NCBI GenBank assembly: GCA_017433825.1
Contig: JAFRGL010000023.1
Location: 1-64,000 of the forward strand
Source of the DNA: Eubacterium sp.
Lineage (GTDB): Bacteria; Bacillota; Clostridia; Lachnospirales; Lachnospiraceae
DNA: 64,000 nucleotides
Reading direction: 5' to 3'
Shown here: in pieces, positions 16,551-25,343 of the stretch
Layout of the letters: each line of letters begins with the position of its first letter
How positions within the stretch are numbered: position 1 is the first letter of the stretch
Notes under the pieces: model-generated
The model's database searches: none
Told to the model about the DNA's origin: nothing
The model's input: only the letters and a program-made list of their open reading frames with translations
Translations under genes and position numbers: made by a program

Positions 16551-18506
16551 TTACTCCCCTTCAAACACAAACGCACTGACGGGCGGAAGTGTGATATCCA
16601 AAAGCCCGTAGGACAGGCGGTATTTCTCTTTTTCGAACGTCCAGCCTTCCCCGTCGGAATATGCCGTCCTTGTTACGAAGTCTTCTTCCAGATAGCCGGC
16701 ACGTCCGCCGATCCAGAAGGGCAGGCTTACCTGCCGTTCTTCATCCGCGGTATTGATTACCGTGAAAACCTGGCCTGTACCGGTGAACCGGACAAAGGCT
16801 GCCGTATTGTCAGCCGCGAAAACAAAACGGAAGGAGCCGGTCTTCAAAAGGGGGCTGCCCCTGTGCAGCCGGATACTCTCCTTATAGAAGGCGTGAAGGT
16901 CTTCGTCGATGTCATCCCAGGGGAAGCATCTGCGGTTATCCGGGTCTGTGAATCCGCACAGTCCTGCCTCGTCGCCGTAATACACTAAAGGCGCGCCGGG
17001 GAAAGTCATCTGCAGCAGCACCGCCTGCCTTAAAACCGGAACGGATATGTTCCCGGACGCAGCGGCTGTACCGCAGTCGGACAGCCTGCCTGCGGTATGC
17101 CCGGTCCGGGTAAGGAACCTGGAATGGTCGTGATTGTCCAGGATGTTCATACCGGCGAAAAGGCTTCCGGCCGGAATGACAGCAGTCTTTGCCTCCACAG
17201 TCCGCGCAAAGGCTTCGGCATTCCGGTACAGCTGCGGACTGAAGAAATCGCTGTGCTTGTCCATACCGGTCAGGAAGAAGGAAACCGGGTCACAGAAGCC
17301 TTCGAAATTGATGACCGTATCCCATTCATCGCCGGAAAGCCAGTCCTTCGGGCTGTCATAATGTTCCGCCACGATAAGCTTATCCGGGCCGCAGGATTTC
17401 ACGGTCCTGCGGAATTCTTTCCAGAAATAATGGTTGTACTTTAAGGAACTGCCCAGGTCTGCCGCCACGTCCAGCCGCCAGCCGTCTGCAGAAAAAGGCG
17501 GCCGCAGCCATTTTTCCGCCACCTGCAGCATCTCCTTTTCCAGACTTTTGTCTCCCTCGTAATTAAGCTTCGGCAGGGTAAGATTATCCCACCAGCATTC
17601 ATACTCCGTCTGTTCTTCGTTTTTGAAATGGAATCTTCTGCTGTACGGGCTTTCCGGATTGCCGAAAGCGCCTTCCGAAGAAGCATGCGCGGACTTCTGT
17701 GCCGGAATGACTTCTGATTCTTCGGGCCGGTCCACCCAGTAATGCGCACAGGAACAATGGTTGAAGACACCGTCCAGCACCAGCTTCATACCTTTTTCAT
17801 GGATTTTGCCGGCCAGGCGGATTAGCGCGGAATCACCGTTTTCTTCGCCCGGGTCTCCCAGATGCCTGTCCACATGGGCAAAATCGGTGCAGTCATACCG
17901 GTGGGAGGAAGGAGATGCAAATACCGGATTCAAATAGATGACTTCCACGCCCAGATCTTCCAGGTAATCCAGCTTCTCCTCGATACCCTTCAAATCCCCG
18001 CCGTAGAAACAGCCGGTATCGTCCGGCTCCACCGGGTCGGATAAGGCATCCAGCTTTTTTACCGGCTTTCCCATGTAAATGTACTCGCCGTCCTGCACGT
18101 CATTTTCCGGGCAGCCGTTGGCGAACCGATCCGGGAAAATCTGGTAAATGACCGCTCCTTTCGCCCAGTAGGGGACGAAGTCCTTCCCGGCAGAAAAGAC
18201 ATAGTCTTCCCGCATTTTGCCGGAAATGCCCAGCTTGTCCAGGAATAAAAGGCCTTCCGAGGTTTCGATTCGGAAAATCCAGCCGTTCCGCGCTTCCTTC
18301 TCCGTCAGCACACAGGCATAGAAATCAAAATCATTTCTGTCAAAAGCCCAGTGCATCGGAAAAGCCATCCCGCCGGACAGGAGGTCTGCGTGTACGGCCT
18401 GGTATCTTCCCGTACGCAGCAGGATTTCTAAGGCGGGGCTGCCGTCTTTACCGGTTTTGCGGACGTAATTTTCTGTTTCGTCGCTGAAAAATGTCCTTGT
18501 TTCCAC
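16551..18506 (-). CDS. GH13 alpha-glucosidase, neopullulanase/cyclomaltodextrinase type
   Basis: 651 residues, no signal peptide, so probably intracellular. An N-terminal beta-sandwich (about 1-115, CBM34-like) precedes the catalytic barrel. GH13 regions: I LVLDGVFNHC, II DGWRLDVAADLG with the nucleophile Asp, III LIVAEHYD with the acid/base Glu, IV ILDNHDHSRF. N-terminal CBM34 plus these motifs point to hydrolysis of maltodextrins, cyclodextrins or pullulan. The GTG start lies only five bases beyond the T run of the ftsH terminator and has no clear ribosome site, so the start or its expression is odd. It is not in an obvious sugar operon. Confidence 0.88.
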   Translation of the reverse strand: METRTFFSDETENYVRKTGKDGSPALEILLRTGRYQAVHADLLSGGMAFPMHWAFDRNDFDFYACVLTEKEARNGWIFRIETSEGLLFLDKLGISGKMREDYVFSAGKDFVPYWAKGAVIYQIFPDRFANGCPENDVQDGEYIYMGKPVKKLDALSDPVEPDDTGCFYGGDLKGIEEKLDYLEDLGVEVIYLNPVFASPSSHRYDCTDFAHVDRHLGDPGEENGDSALIRLAGKIHEKGMKLVLDGVFNHCSCAHYWVDRPEESEVIPAQKSAHASSEGAFGNPESPYSRRFHFKNEEQTEYECWWDNLTLPKLNYEGDKSLEKEMLQVAEKWLRPPFSADGWRLDVAADLGSSLKYNHYFWKEFRRTVKSCGPDKLIVAEHYDSPKDWLSGDEWDTVINFEGFCDPVSFFLTGMDKHSDFFSPQLYRNAEAFARTVEAKTAVIPAGSLFAGMNILDNHDHSRFLTRTGHTAGRLSDCGTAAASGNISVPVLRQAVLLQMTFPGAPLVYYGDEAGLCGFTDPDNRRCFPWDDIDEDLHAFYKESIRLHRGSPLLKTGSFRFVFAADNTAAFVRFTGTGQVFTVINTADEERQVSLPFWIGGRAGYLEEDFVTRTAYSDGEGWTFEKEKYRLSYGLLDITLPPVSAFVFEGE

Positions 18507-18510
18507 TCTT

Positions 18511-18547
18511 AAAATCTGCGGCCGGCCTTCTTTCGTTGGCCGGCCGC
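18511..18547 (-). terminator. Terminator of tilS-hpt-ftsH operon
   Basis: Perfect 10-bp all-GC stem (18518-18527 with 18538-18547), 10-nt loop, then AGATTTT on the minus strand. The next gene's GTG start is five bases further on. Confidence 0.85.
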
Positions 18548-18563
18548 TTTATCTTTCTGTTAT

Positions 18564-20630
18564 TTATTCGTCTCTGAAATCGTCTGTCAGGCTGTCGGAA
18601 GGATTCACTTCCGGAAGGTCTTCATCTTCCGGATTATTCCTTACAGGCTCTTCGTCCGCAGGCTCCTCATCCCGGCCGTCTGAAGGCTCTTCTTTCCCGG
18701 GTTCATCCTCCGGCTCCTGTTTTTCTTCCCGGCTGCCGTATCTGCGCTCGTAGTAACCGGGCTGTTCGTCCTCGGGAAGATAGGATTCCGCATATGGCTC
18801 GCCGAACTGGATGTGACGGAAAACAGCTTCGAATTCCGCACGGTTCAGGCGTTCCTTCTCAAGCAGAAGCCTTGCCACTTCATCCAGGACTTCCCTGTGG
18901 GCCTTGATGATATCCATTGCCTGCTGGTGGCACTCGTTGATGATGCGGGTAACCTCTTCGTCAATCATGGACGCGGTTTCTTCACTGTAGTTCCTGGTAT
19001 GTCCCCAGTCCCTGCCGATGAATACTTCGTCGGAGTTGTCGCCGTAGGCCACCAGTCCGACTTTATCGGACATACCGTACTGGGTTACCATGGCACGGGC
19101 AATGGCAGTCACCTGCTTGATATCCTGGGAAGCACCGGAGGTAATATCCTCGAAGATCAGCTCTTCGGCCACACGGCCGCCCAGGCCTACGATAATCTGC
19201 TGCATCATCATACCCTTTGTACGGAACATGCCGTCATTCTCCGGCTGAGGCATGGTATAACCTGCCGCGCCGATGCCGGTAGGTACGATGGAAATCGTGT
19301 AAACCGGGTCCATATCCGGCAGTACATGGAAGAGAATCGCATGTCCCGCTTCGTGATAAGCGGTGATTCTCTTCTCTTTGTCGGAAATAACCCTGCTCTT
19401 CTTTTCCTTGCCGACGGATACCTTTAAGAAGGCATCCCGGATATTTTTCTGGGTAATGAACTTCTGGCCGGCGATGGCTGCGCCGATGGCTGCTTCGTTC
19501 ATCAGGTTTTCCAGATCCGCGCCAGAAAAGCCGGCGGTGGTCTGGGCAATTGCCTTCAAATCCACATCCTCGGACAAAGGTTTCTGTCTGGAATGCACCT
19601 TCAGGATAGCTTCACGGCCGGTTACATCCGGCAGGCCTACGCCGACGGTACGGTCGAAACGTCCGGGACGGCGGATGGCCGGATCCAGAATATCCACACG
19701 GTTGGTGGCTGCCAGCACGATAATGCCTTCGTTAACGCCGAAGCCGTCCATTTCCACGAGCAGCTGGTTTAAGGTCTGCTCACGTTCGTCATGGCCGCCG
19801 CCCATGCCGGTGCCTCTCTGACGGGCAACTGCATCGATTTCGTCGATGAAGATAATGCAGGGATGGTGCTTTTTCGCTTCGGAGAACAAATCCCTTACAC
19901 GGGAAGCACCGACGCCGACGTACATTTCCACGAAATCAGAACCTGAGATGGAGAAGAAGGGCACGCCCGCTTCGCCCGCAACGGCTTTTGCAATAAGGGT
20001 TTTACCGGTTCCGGGAGGTCCCACGAGAAGGACGCCTTTCGGAATCCTGGCACCTAAACGGATGTATTTCTCCGGGCCTTTCAGGAAATCCACGATTTCC
20101 TCCAGTTCCTGCTTCTCCTCGTCCATGCCTGCCACATCGGCAAACCTTACCTTGGAATCCTCGGGCAGTGACATTCTCGCCCTGCTCTTGGAGAAATTCA
20201 TCATCTGTCCGGTACTGCCGCCGCCCGCGGTTCCCCGGCTCATGATCAGCGCGAAGATGAAGAATACCACGCCGACGATGATAATGGGCAGAATCATCAT
20301 AAAGATGGGGGACTGCTTCTGAACCGCACTGACCACATAGTTTACATTATGGGCAGCCAGCTGCTCTTCCGTAACCCTTACATCGGACACGTAGATGGTA
20401 AACTGCCTGCCTTCGACGGTCGTAAAGGTCAGGGTACCGGTGGGCACGTCGGAGCTTTGGGTAATCGTGGCGTCTTTAATGTCGCCCTGCTCCAGGATTG
20501 CCATGTATTTGGCATTGTTCACGGTTTCCTCTGTGTCCCTCCGCATGCCCGGCATGACCCGGTACATGATTATGAAGAACACAATGATCACTGCATAAAA
20601 AATGATGTTTCGTATCAGGTATCGTCTCAC
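18564..20630 (-). CDS. ftsH: ATP-dependent membrane zinc protease FtsH (paralogue 1)
   Basis: 688 residues. Two N-terminal membrane segments (about 7-24 and 110-130) flank an extracytoplasmic domain. The AAA module has Walker A GPPGTGKT, Walker [10 protein letters not shown] and the second-region-of-homology arginines (RRPGRFDR); the zinc site is HEAGH with the third ligand in the usual downstream Asp. The tail (about 620-688) is strongly acidic and Pro/Asp/Glu-rich. GTG start with AGGAG nine bases upstream. The order tilS-hpt-ftsH is the canonical Firmicute arrangement. A second FtsH is encoded at 54033-55919. Confidence 0.96.
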   Translation of the reverse strand: MRRYLIRNIIFYAVIIVFFIIMYRVMPGMRRDTEETVNNAKYMAILEQGDIKDATITQSSDVPTGTLTFTTVEGRQFTIYVSDVRVTEEQLAAHNVNYVVSAVQKQSPIFMMILPIIIVGVVFFIFALIMSRGTAGGGSTGQMMNFSKSRARMSLPEDSKVRFADVAGMDEEKQELEEIVDFLKGPEKYIRLGARIPKGVLLVGPPGTGKTLIAKAVAGEAGVPFFSISGSDFVEMYVGVGASRVRDLFSEAKKHHPCIIFIDEIDAVARQRGTGMGGGHDEREQTLNQLLVEMDGFGVNEGIIVLAATNRVDILDPAIRRPGRFDRTVGVGLPDVTGREAILKVHSRQKPLSEDVDLKAIAQTTAGFSGADLENLMNEAAIGAAIAGQKFITQKNIRDAFLKVSVGKEKKSRVISDKEKRITAYHEAGHAILFHVLPDMDPVYTISIVPTGIGAAGYTMPQPENDGMFRTKGMMMQQIIVGLGGRVAEELIFEDITSGASQDIKQVTAIARAMVTQYGMSDKVGLVAYGDNSDEVFIGRDWGHTRNYSEETASMIDEEVTRIINECHQQAMDIIKAHREVLDEVARLLLEKERLNRAEFEAVFRHIQFGEPYAESYLPEDEQPGYYERRYGSREEKQEPEDEPGKEEPSDGRDEEPADEEPVRNNPEDEDLPEVNPSDSLTDDFRDE

Positions 20631-20673
20631 AAAAAATGACTCCTTTATCTTCGTTTCAAAACCAGCCGGGCTG

Positions 20674-21192
20674 TCACTCTTCCACTACGCCGATGTAGGG
20701 AAGGTTCCTGTACTGCTGGTCAAAATCCAGCCCGTATCCGACCACAAACATATCGGGAATCGTAAAACCGGTGTACTCCACCTTCACATCCTTAACTTCC
20801 CTTCTGGCAGGCTTATCCAGCATCACGGCAATCCGCACGCTTTTCGCGCCGTGTTCTTCAAACACCTTCCGGAGCATGGAAAGTGTCCTGCCGCTGTCTA
20901 TGATATCCTCGGTGATCAGCACATGCTTTCCGGACACATCCTCGTCAATGTCCTTTTTGAACTTCAGAAAGCCGGTGGATTTGGTGCCGGAACCGTAGCT
21001 GGACACACTGACGAAATCCATGGTTACCGGCATGGTCAGCCTTTTCACCAGATCACAGGTAAAAAAGACGCCGCCTTTTAAGACACCGACAACCAGCACC
21101 GGTTCATCGTAGTCTTTGTTGATCTCCTCCGCCATTTCGCGGACTCTTCTGTCAATGGTTTCCTCATCATACAGTATCTTTATGCTGCTCAC
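20674..21192 (-). CDS. hpt: Hypoxanthine-guanine phosphoribosyltransferase
   Basis: 172 residues. Salvages hypoxanthine and guanine to IMP and GMP. Seen: PRPP loop [14 protein letters not shown] and the N-terminal [15 protein letters not shown] start with AGAGG upstream. It begins one base after the tilS stop, so expression is coupled. In Bacillus, HprT and TilS interact and control ftsH, which is the next gene here too. Confidence 0.95.
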   Translation of the reverse strand: MSSIKILYDEETIDRRVREMAEEINKDYDEPVLVVGVLKGGVFFTCDLVKRLTMPVTMDFVSVSSYGSGTKSTGFLKFKKDIDEDVSGKHVLITEDIIDSGRTLSMLRKVFEEHGAKSVRIAVMLDKPARREVKDVKVEYTGFTIPDMFVVGYGLDFDQQYRNLPYIGVVEE

Positions 21193-21193
21193 T

Positions 21194-22576
21194 TTAAGCC
21201 TCTTCCTGAATTGTGATTTTCAGTACTCTCCTGGTCATATCGGTTACTTTGCAGTTCTCGCTGATGCGCATCCCCGTCACCCAGACAACCTGGCGGTCGT
21301 CAGCCAGAAGCGGCAGGCTGTCCCTTTCGCAGACAGGCACTTTTTCATTGATCAGGTAATCTGAAAGCTTCTGCCTGCCTCCCTGCGCGTTCACAGTCAG
21401 GGTATCGCCCTTCCTTCTGGTCCGGATGACAATATTTCCGATTATTGTATCATAATCCAGCCATTTCGTATATGTTTTTTCTGTTAAATTTTCAGTAAAA
21501 TTCTCAAAATGAATAATTTCCGCGGTAAAAACCAGCCCGAATGCGTGTGTTTCCCCCGCTGTATTCAAAATAACCGCTTCCTCTGGTGGTTTTTCTTCCG
21601 TTTTCGCAATCCGCACACTGCCGTAGCTCTTCTGCCCGGTCAGGCCGCAGGGCAGGGACAGCCGTTTTCCGGTCTGTGCGTTAAAAAGGCCAAGGAGGCC
21701 GTTTAAGTGGACCCGGCCGATATCCTTTGCGCTGCCTGACAGGGTTTTCAGCGCTTCCGCCAGGACCCCGCAGGCCAGGTAAGGCGGTTCGTCTGCCAGG
21801 CCGTCTTCAACCTCCGCCATACCGGCAGAGGGATATTTCACATATTGTTCCGTCTTTTCCCGTATCTTCTCCTGCAGGAAGTCCGCGGCAAAACGCAGAT
21901 CCTCCGCAGCGGAAAAAAGATGCTCCACCGTCTTTTCATTGACCTCCGTTTCCAGAAGCGGCAGGATATGGCGGCGGATGCGGTTGCGGGTATAGGCGTC
22001 CGTCAGATTCGTGGAATCCGTACAGAAATCCTGCCCGCGTCTTTTCAGTTCTTCTTCGATTTCCGCCCTTGTAAAACACAAAAGCGGCCGGATAAAGCTT
22101 CCGGCAGAAGGCGCAATGGCTGCCATTCCCGTAAGGGATGTGCCCCTGGCCAGGTTAAACAGCAGCGTTTCCGCGCAGTCGTTTTTATTGTGGGCAAGGG
22201 CGGTTTTGCCGGCGCCGGCAAGATGCATCGCTTCTTCTGCGGCCTTCTTCCGAACCTTCCGCCCGGCTTCCTCCTCGGAAATGTGTTCTTTCTCCGCCAG
22301 GGCCCTGACATCCTCATGGAATACATACAGAGGCACGCCAAGCCGTTCGCAAAGGTTCCCCGTAAAGGCTTCGTCCCTGTCGCTTTCCGCGCCGCGCAGG
22401 CCGTGGTTGACATGGAAAGCGGAAACCTTCAGGCCAAACCTGCCCGCAAGGTCCTTTAAGACCAGAAGCAGGCATACGGAATCAGCTCCGCCGGATACGC
22501 CGGCGCAGACTGCATCGCCCTCTGCAAGCATGTTATTTGACTGAATATAAGCTGCTGCTTTCTCCGTAAAATCCAT
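21194..22576 (-). CDS. tilS: tRNA(Ile)-lysidine synthetase TilS
   Basis: 460 residues. Modifies C34 of tRNA-Ile(CAU) to lysidine, so that it reads AUA. The PP-loop ATP site is SGGADS near residue 31, and RRHILPLL marks the middle domain; the C-terminal TilS domain (residues about 360-455) is present. Start: an ATG at 22600 would add eight residues, but the family usually begins near MDFTEKAAAYI, as at 22576. Neither start has a strong ribosome site. It sits just after a terminator, so its own promoter is unclear. Confidence 0.9.
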   Translation of the reverse strand: MDFTEKAAAYIQSNNMLAEGDAVCAGVSGGADSVCLLLVLKDLAGRFGLKVSAFHVNHGLRGAESDRDEAFTGNLCERLGVPLYVFHEDVRALAEKEHISEEEAGRKVRKKAAEEAMHLAGAGKTALAHNKNDCAETLLFNLARGTSLTGMAAIAPSAGSFIRPLLCFTRAEIEEELKRRGQDFCTDSTNLTDAYTRNRIRRHILPLLETEVNEKTVEHLFSAAEDLRFAADFLQEKIREKTEQYVKYPSAGMAEVEDGLADEPPYLACGVLAEALKTLSGSAKDIGRVHLNGLLGLFNAQTGKRLSLPCGLTGQKSYGSVRIAKTEEKPPEEAVILNTAGETHAFGLVFTAEIIHFENFTENLTEKTYTKWLDYDTIIGNIVIRTRRKGDTLTVNAQGGRQKLSDYLINEKVPVCERDSLPLLADDRQVVWVTGMRISENCKVTDMTRRVLKITIQEEA

Positions 22577-22616
22577 AGCAGGCCTGCCTTTAAATATCAT
22601 TTCCGTCTGTTATTTC

Positions 22617-22651
22617 AAAAAGGGGACGGCAGGTTCGCCATCCCCTTTTTT
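22617..22651. terminator. Terminator between divIC and tilS
   Basis: GGGGACGGC/GCCATCCCC stem with one mismatch (22622-22630 with 22637-22645) flanked by five A and six T, so it works in both directions. It ends the hup-rqcP-divIC operon on the minus strand. Confidence 0.8.
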
Positions 22652-22661
22652 CATGCAGTGT

Positions 22662-22991
22662 TTACTCGGCCTCCTTGAAAATAATCTCGTTGTCGTTTAC
22701 CAGTCCGAGCTTTTCCTTGGCGGTCTGTTCAATGTACTCGTCACTCTGCATATACTCGTTAAGCATCTCGATTTCCCAGGTCCTTAACTCTTCATCCTCA
22801 ATCTGCGCCTCCAGCTCTTTTGTCCGTTCCTCGATGTCGGCTATACGGCTTTTCAGATGCCTGCTCTGCACCAGCAGCGCCACGGTCAGTATAATGACCA
22901 CGAAAATAATCGCCAGCATGGTTGCCGTTGTCGGATTCAGCCTTCTGTAGAAATCCCGCAATAAATGGCGTTTTTTCATCTTTCTATCCAT
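22662..22991 (-). CDS. divIC: Septum formation initiator, DivIC/FtsB family
   Basis: 109 residues. Basic cytoplasmic N terminus (MDRKMKKRHLLRDFYRR), one membrane segment (TATMLAIIFVVIILTVALL), then a coiled coil (HLKSRIADIEERTKELEAQI) in the extracytoplasmic part. This is the DivIC/FtsB design that recruits late division proteins. It follows rqcP by 22 bp. In spore-formers yabP and yabQ usually come between; here they are absent. Confidence 0.9.
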   Translation of the reverse strand: MDRKMKKRHLLRDFYRRLNPTTATMLAIIFVVIILTVALLVQSRHLKSRIADIEERTKELEAQIEDEELRTWEIEMLNEYMQSDEYIEQTAKEKLGLVNDNEIIFKEAE

Positions 22992-23013
22992 ACCCTTTGC
23001 CGCGGCATGTTCA

Positions 23014-23253
23014 TCAAAGGAAGCGGATCATCTCCTGTGCTTCTTCCTTACGGACATTGTCCGCGATGGAAAGGATTTCCGCCTTCACCGTCCGGTTGCC
23101 GAATTCTATCTCAATCACATCACCGGTTTTCACTTCATAGGAAGCCCTGGCCGGTTTGCCGTTCACCTGGACCCGTCCGGCGTCACAGGCGGTATTGGCC
23201 ACCGTACGCCTTTTGATCAGTCTGGAAACCTTGAGGAATTTGTCCAGTCTCAT
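23014..23253 (-). CDS. rqcP: S4-domain RNA-binding protein RqcP (YabO/Hsp15-like)
   Basis: 79 residues, almost all an S4 domain: MRLDKFLKVSRLIKRRTVAN and AGRVQVNGKPARASYEVKTG. In Bacillus, RqcP helps RqcH add alanine tails to peptides on stalled 50S subunits. The ATG overlaps the hup stop (ATGA), so it is translationally coupled with hup. Confidence 0.92.
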   Translation of the reverse strand: MRLDKFLKVSRLIKRRTVANTACDAGRVQVNGKPARASYEVKTGDVIEIEFGNRTVKAEILSIADNVRKEEAQEMIRFL

Positions 23254-23528
23254 CAGCCGTTGACTTTGTCCTTCAGGGATTTGCCGGCTTTAAAGCGGGG
23301 GGACTTGGAAGCAGCGATGGTGATCTCTTCGTTGTTGAAGGGGTTTCTGCCGGTTCTTTCCGGACGGTCAAGAACTTCGAAAGTACCGAAACCGGTAAGC
23401 TGAACCTTTTCACCTTTGGCAAGCTCTGAAGCTACTGTATCTGTGAAAGCATTGATGACTCTTCCTGCTGTCTTTTCATCTGTTCCTGCTGCAGCTGCAA
23501 CTTTTGCGATTAATTCTGTTTTTTTCAT
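23253..23528 (-). CDS. hup: HU-type DNA-binding protein
   Basis: 91 residues, the standard HU length. Seen: KTELIAKVAAAAGTDEKTAG, the conserved GFGTFEVLDRPERTGRNP beta-arm with the intercalating Pro, and a basic C terminus. AAGGAG nine bases before the ATG. It has a near-consensus promoter with an inverted repeat over the -10, and starts the hup-rqcP-divIC operon. Confidence 0.96.
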   Translation of the reverse strand: MKKTELIAKVAAAAGTDEKTAGRVINAFTDTVASELAKGEKVQLTGFGTFEVLDRPERTGRNPFNNEEITIAASKSPRFKAGKSLKDKVNG

Positions 23529-23560
23529 TGTATTTGTCTCCTTATAAAAATTTCTCAGCG

Positions 23561-23596
23561 GATAGCATTTTACTATCCGTAGCTACCTTTTGTCAA
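23561..23596 (-). promoter_or_regulatory. hup promoter with palindrome over the -10 box
   Basis: Minus strand TTGACA (23591-23596), 18 bp, TAAAAT (23567-23572). The -10 lies inside a perfect 6-bp inverted repeat, GGATAG/CTATCC with a 7-bp centre (23560-23578). The palindrome may be an operator for a repressor; whether HU itself or another protein binds it is unknown. Confidence 0.7.
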
Positions 23597-23608
23597 GCTG
23601 TACCTGCA

Positions 23609-25336
23609 CTACTTGTCAAGACTTTTCAGTTCTTCCTTTAAAAGTGCCAGCTTTTCCTCAGCGTCTGCCGCGGAGCTTCCCCTGACACCGCAGTAGAACT
23701 TGATCTTCGGCTCGGTGCCGGAGGGCCGGACCGCCACCCAGGCGTCGTCTTCCAGCTCGAAATACAGTACATCCGAGGACGGAAGGCCGGTGGAATGAAC
23801 CGTTCCGGAAGCAAAATCCGTCACTTCATCCTTCTTGTAGTCCCGAAGGGCGGTTACGGACAATGAACCGAAATTCTTCGGCGGATTGGCCCGCAGTTCC
23901 TCCATGATTTCCCCGATGCGCTCAATACCGGCTTTGCCGGCCATGGTCACGGAAACCACGTCCTCCAGGTAATACCCCAGCTTTTCGTAAAGGGCGGTCA
24001 TGGCATCCCATAAGGTCTGACCGCGGTCACGGTAGAAGGCAGCCGCTTCGCAAAGCGCCATGGAGGCGGAAACCGCGTCCTTGTCCCGGGCATAGGTGCC
24101 GATAAGGCAGCCGTAGCTTTCCTCAAAACCGAACAGGTAGGTGCCTTTTCTGCTTTCCTCAAACCCGAGAATCTGCTGTCCGATGTACTTGAACCCGGTG
24201 AGCACCTCTATAAACCGGACGCCGTAGCTTTTGGCGACGGCAGCCGCCATGTTGGTGGATACAATGGTGGAAATCATCGCGCCGTCATCCGGGCAGAGCC
24301 CCAGAGCCTTCTTCTGTCCGACTTCATAATCCGCTAAAAGGGCGCCGGACATATTGCCGGTGAGGGTATGGTAAACGCCGTTTTTGTCTTTCACCCGCAC
24401 ACCCAGACGGTCCGCGTCCGGATCGGTGGCCAGCACAAGGTCCGCGTCCGTCTCCCGCGCCAGGGCAAGGCCCAGATCAAAGGCTTCCTCCGCTTCCGGA
24501 TTCGGATAGGCCACGGTGGGGAAGTCGCCGTCTGGCAGCTCCTGCTCTTTAACCACGGTGACGTTTTCAAAGCCAAGCTCTGAAAGAACCCTTCTGACAG
24601 GCAGGTTGCCCGTGCCGTGCAGGGGTGTGTAGACAATTTTCAGTTCTTTTCCGTATTTCTTTATCAGTTCAGGGTGCAGGACCTGCTTTTTGATGGCGTC
24701 ATTGTAGGCATCGTCCACTTCTTTTCCGATAACGGTCAGAAGCCCGGCTTCCCCGGCAGCTTTCCTGTCCATGGTTTTCGCGGAGAAAATGTCTTCGATT
24801 TTATTCACCTCCGCCATTATGCCCTTGTCGTGCGGCGGTGTAATCTGCGCGCCGTCCGCCCAGTAAACCTTATAGCCGTTGTAATTGGAGGGATTGTGGC
24901 TGGCGGTAATATTAATGCCCGCCGTGCAGCCTAAGTACCGTACGGCAAAGGAAAGCTCGGGTGTGGGCCTTAAGGATTCGAAAAGATATGCCTTTACGCC
25001 GTTCGCCGCCAGTGTCAGCGCGGATTCTTCCGCGAATTCCGGTGACATGTGCCTGGAATCGAAGGCAATCACCACGCCTTTGTCCGCAGCACCCATGGCA
25101 ATGATATAATCTGCCAGGCCCTGGGTGGCCTTGCGTACCGTATACCGGTTCATCCGGTTGGTGCCTGCGCCGATAATCCCCCTTAAGCCCGCAGTTCCGA
25201 ATTCGAGCTCACGGTAAAACCGCTCTTCGATCTCTGTACGGTCATCTTTGATGGAAGCCAGTTCTTCCCTGCTTTTGCCGTCGAGGAGGCTGCTTTCCAT
25301 CCATTTTGCGTATTCTTCCATCGCGTTCATCGTCAT
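23609..25336 (-). CDS. Phosphohexomutase (phosphoglucomutase/phosphomannomutase family)
   Basis: 575 residues, PGM2-like alpha-D-phosphohexomutase. Interconverts sugar 1- and 6-phosphates. Seen: phosphoserine loop GINITASHNPSNYNGYK, the metal-binding loop ATDPDADRLGV, the sugar-specificity loop FEESYG, and the phosphate-binding RPSGTEPKIKFY. The length fits the long PgcA/GlmM-distant group. Start: ATG 25336 has AAGGAG only three bases away; ATG 25330 has nine-base spacing and may be the true start. Cca lies seven bases upstream, so the two are co-transcribed. Confidence 0.94.
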   Translation of the reverse strand: MTMNAMEEYAKWMESSLLDGKSREELASIKDDRTEIEERFYRELEFGTAGLRGIIGAGTNRMNRYTVRKATQGLADYIIAMGAADKGVVIAFDSRHMSPEFAEESALTLAANGVKAYLFESLRPTPELSFAVRYLGCTAGINITASHNPSNYNGYKVYWADGAQITPPHDKGIMAEVNKIEDIFSAKTMDRKAAGEAGLLTVIGKEVDDAYNDAIKKQVLHPELIKKYGKELKIVYTPLHGTGNLPVRRVLSELGFENVTVVKEQELPDGDFPTVAYPNPEAEEAFDLGLALARETDADLVLATDPDADRLGVRVKDKNGVYHTLTGNMSGALLADYEVGQKKALGLCPDDGAMISTIVSTNMAAAVAKSYGVRFIEVLTGFKYIGQQILGFEESRKGTYLFGFEESYGCLIGTYARDKDAVSASMALCEAAAFYRDRGQTLWDAMTALYEKLGYYLEDVVSVTMAGKAGIERIGEIMEELRANPPKNFGSLSVTALRDYKKDEVTDFASGTVHSTGLPSSDVLYFELEDDAWVAVRPSGTEPKIKFYCGVRGSSAADAEEKLALLKEELKSLDK

Positions 25337-25343
25337 TTACTCC

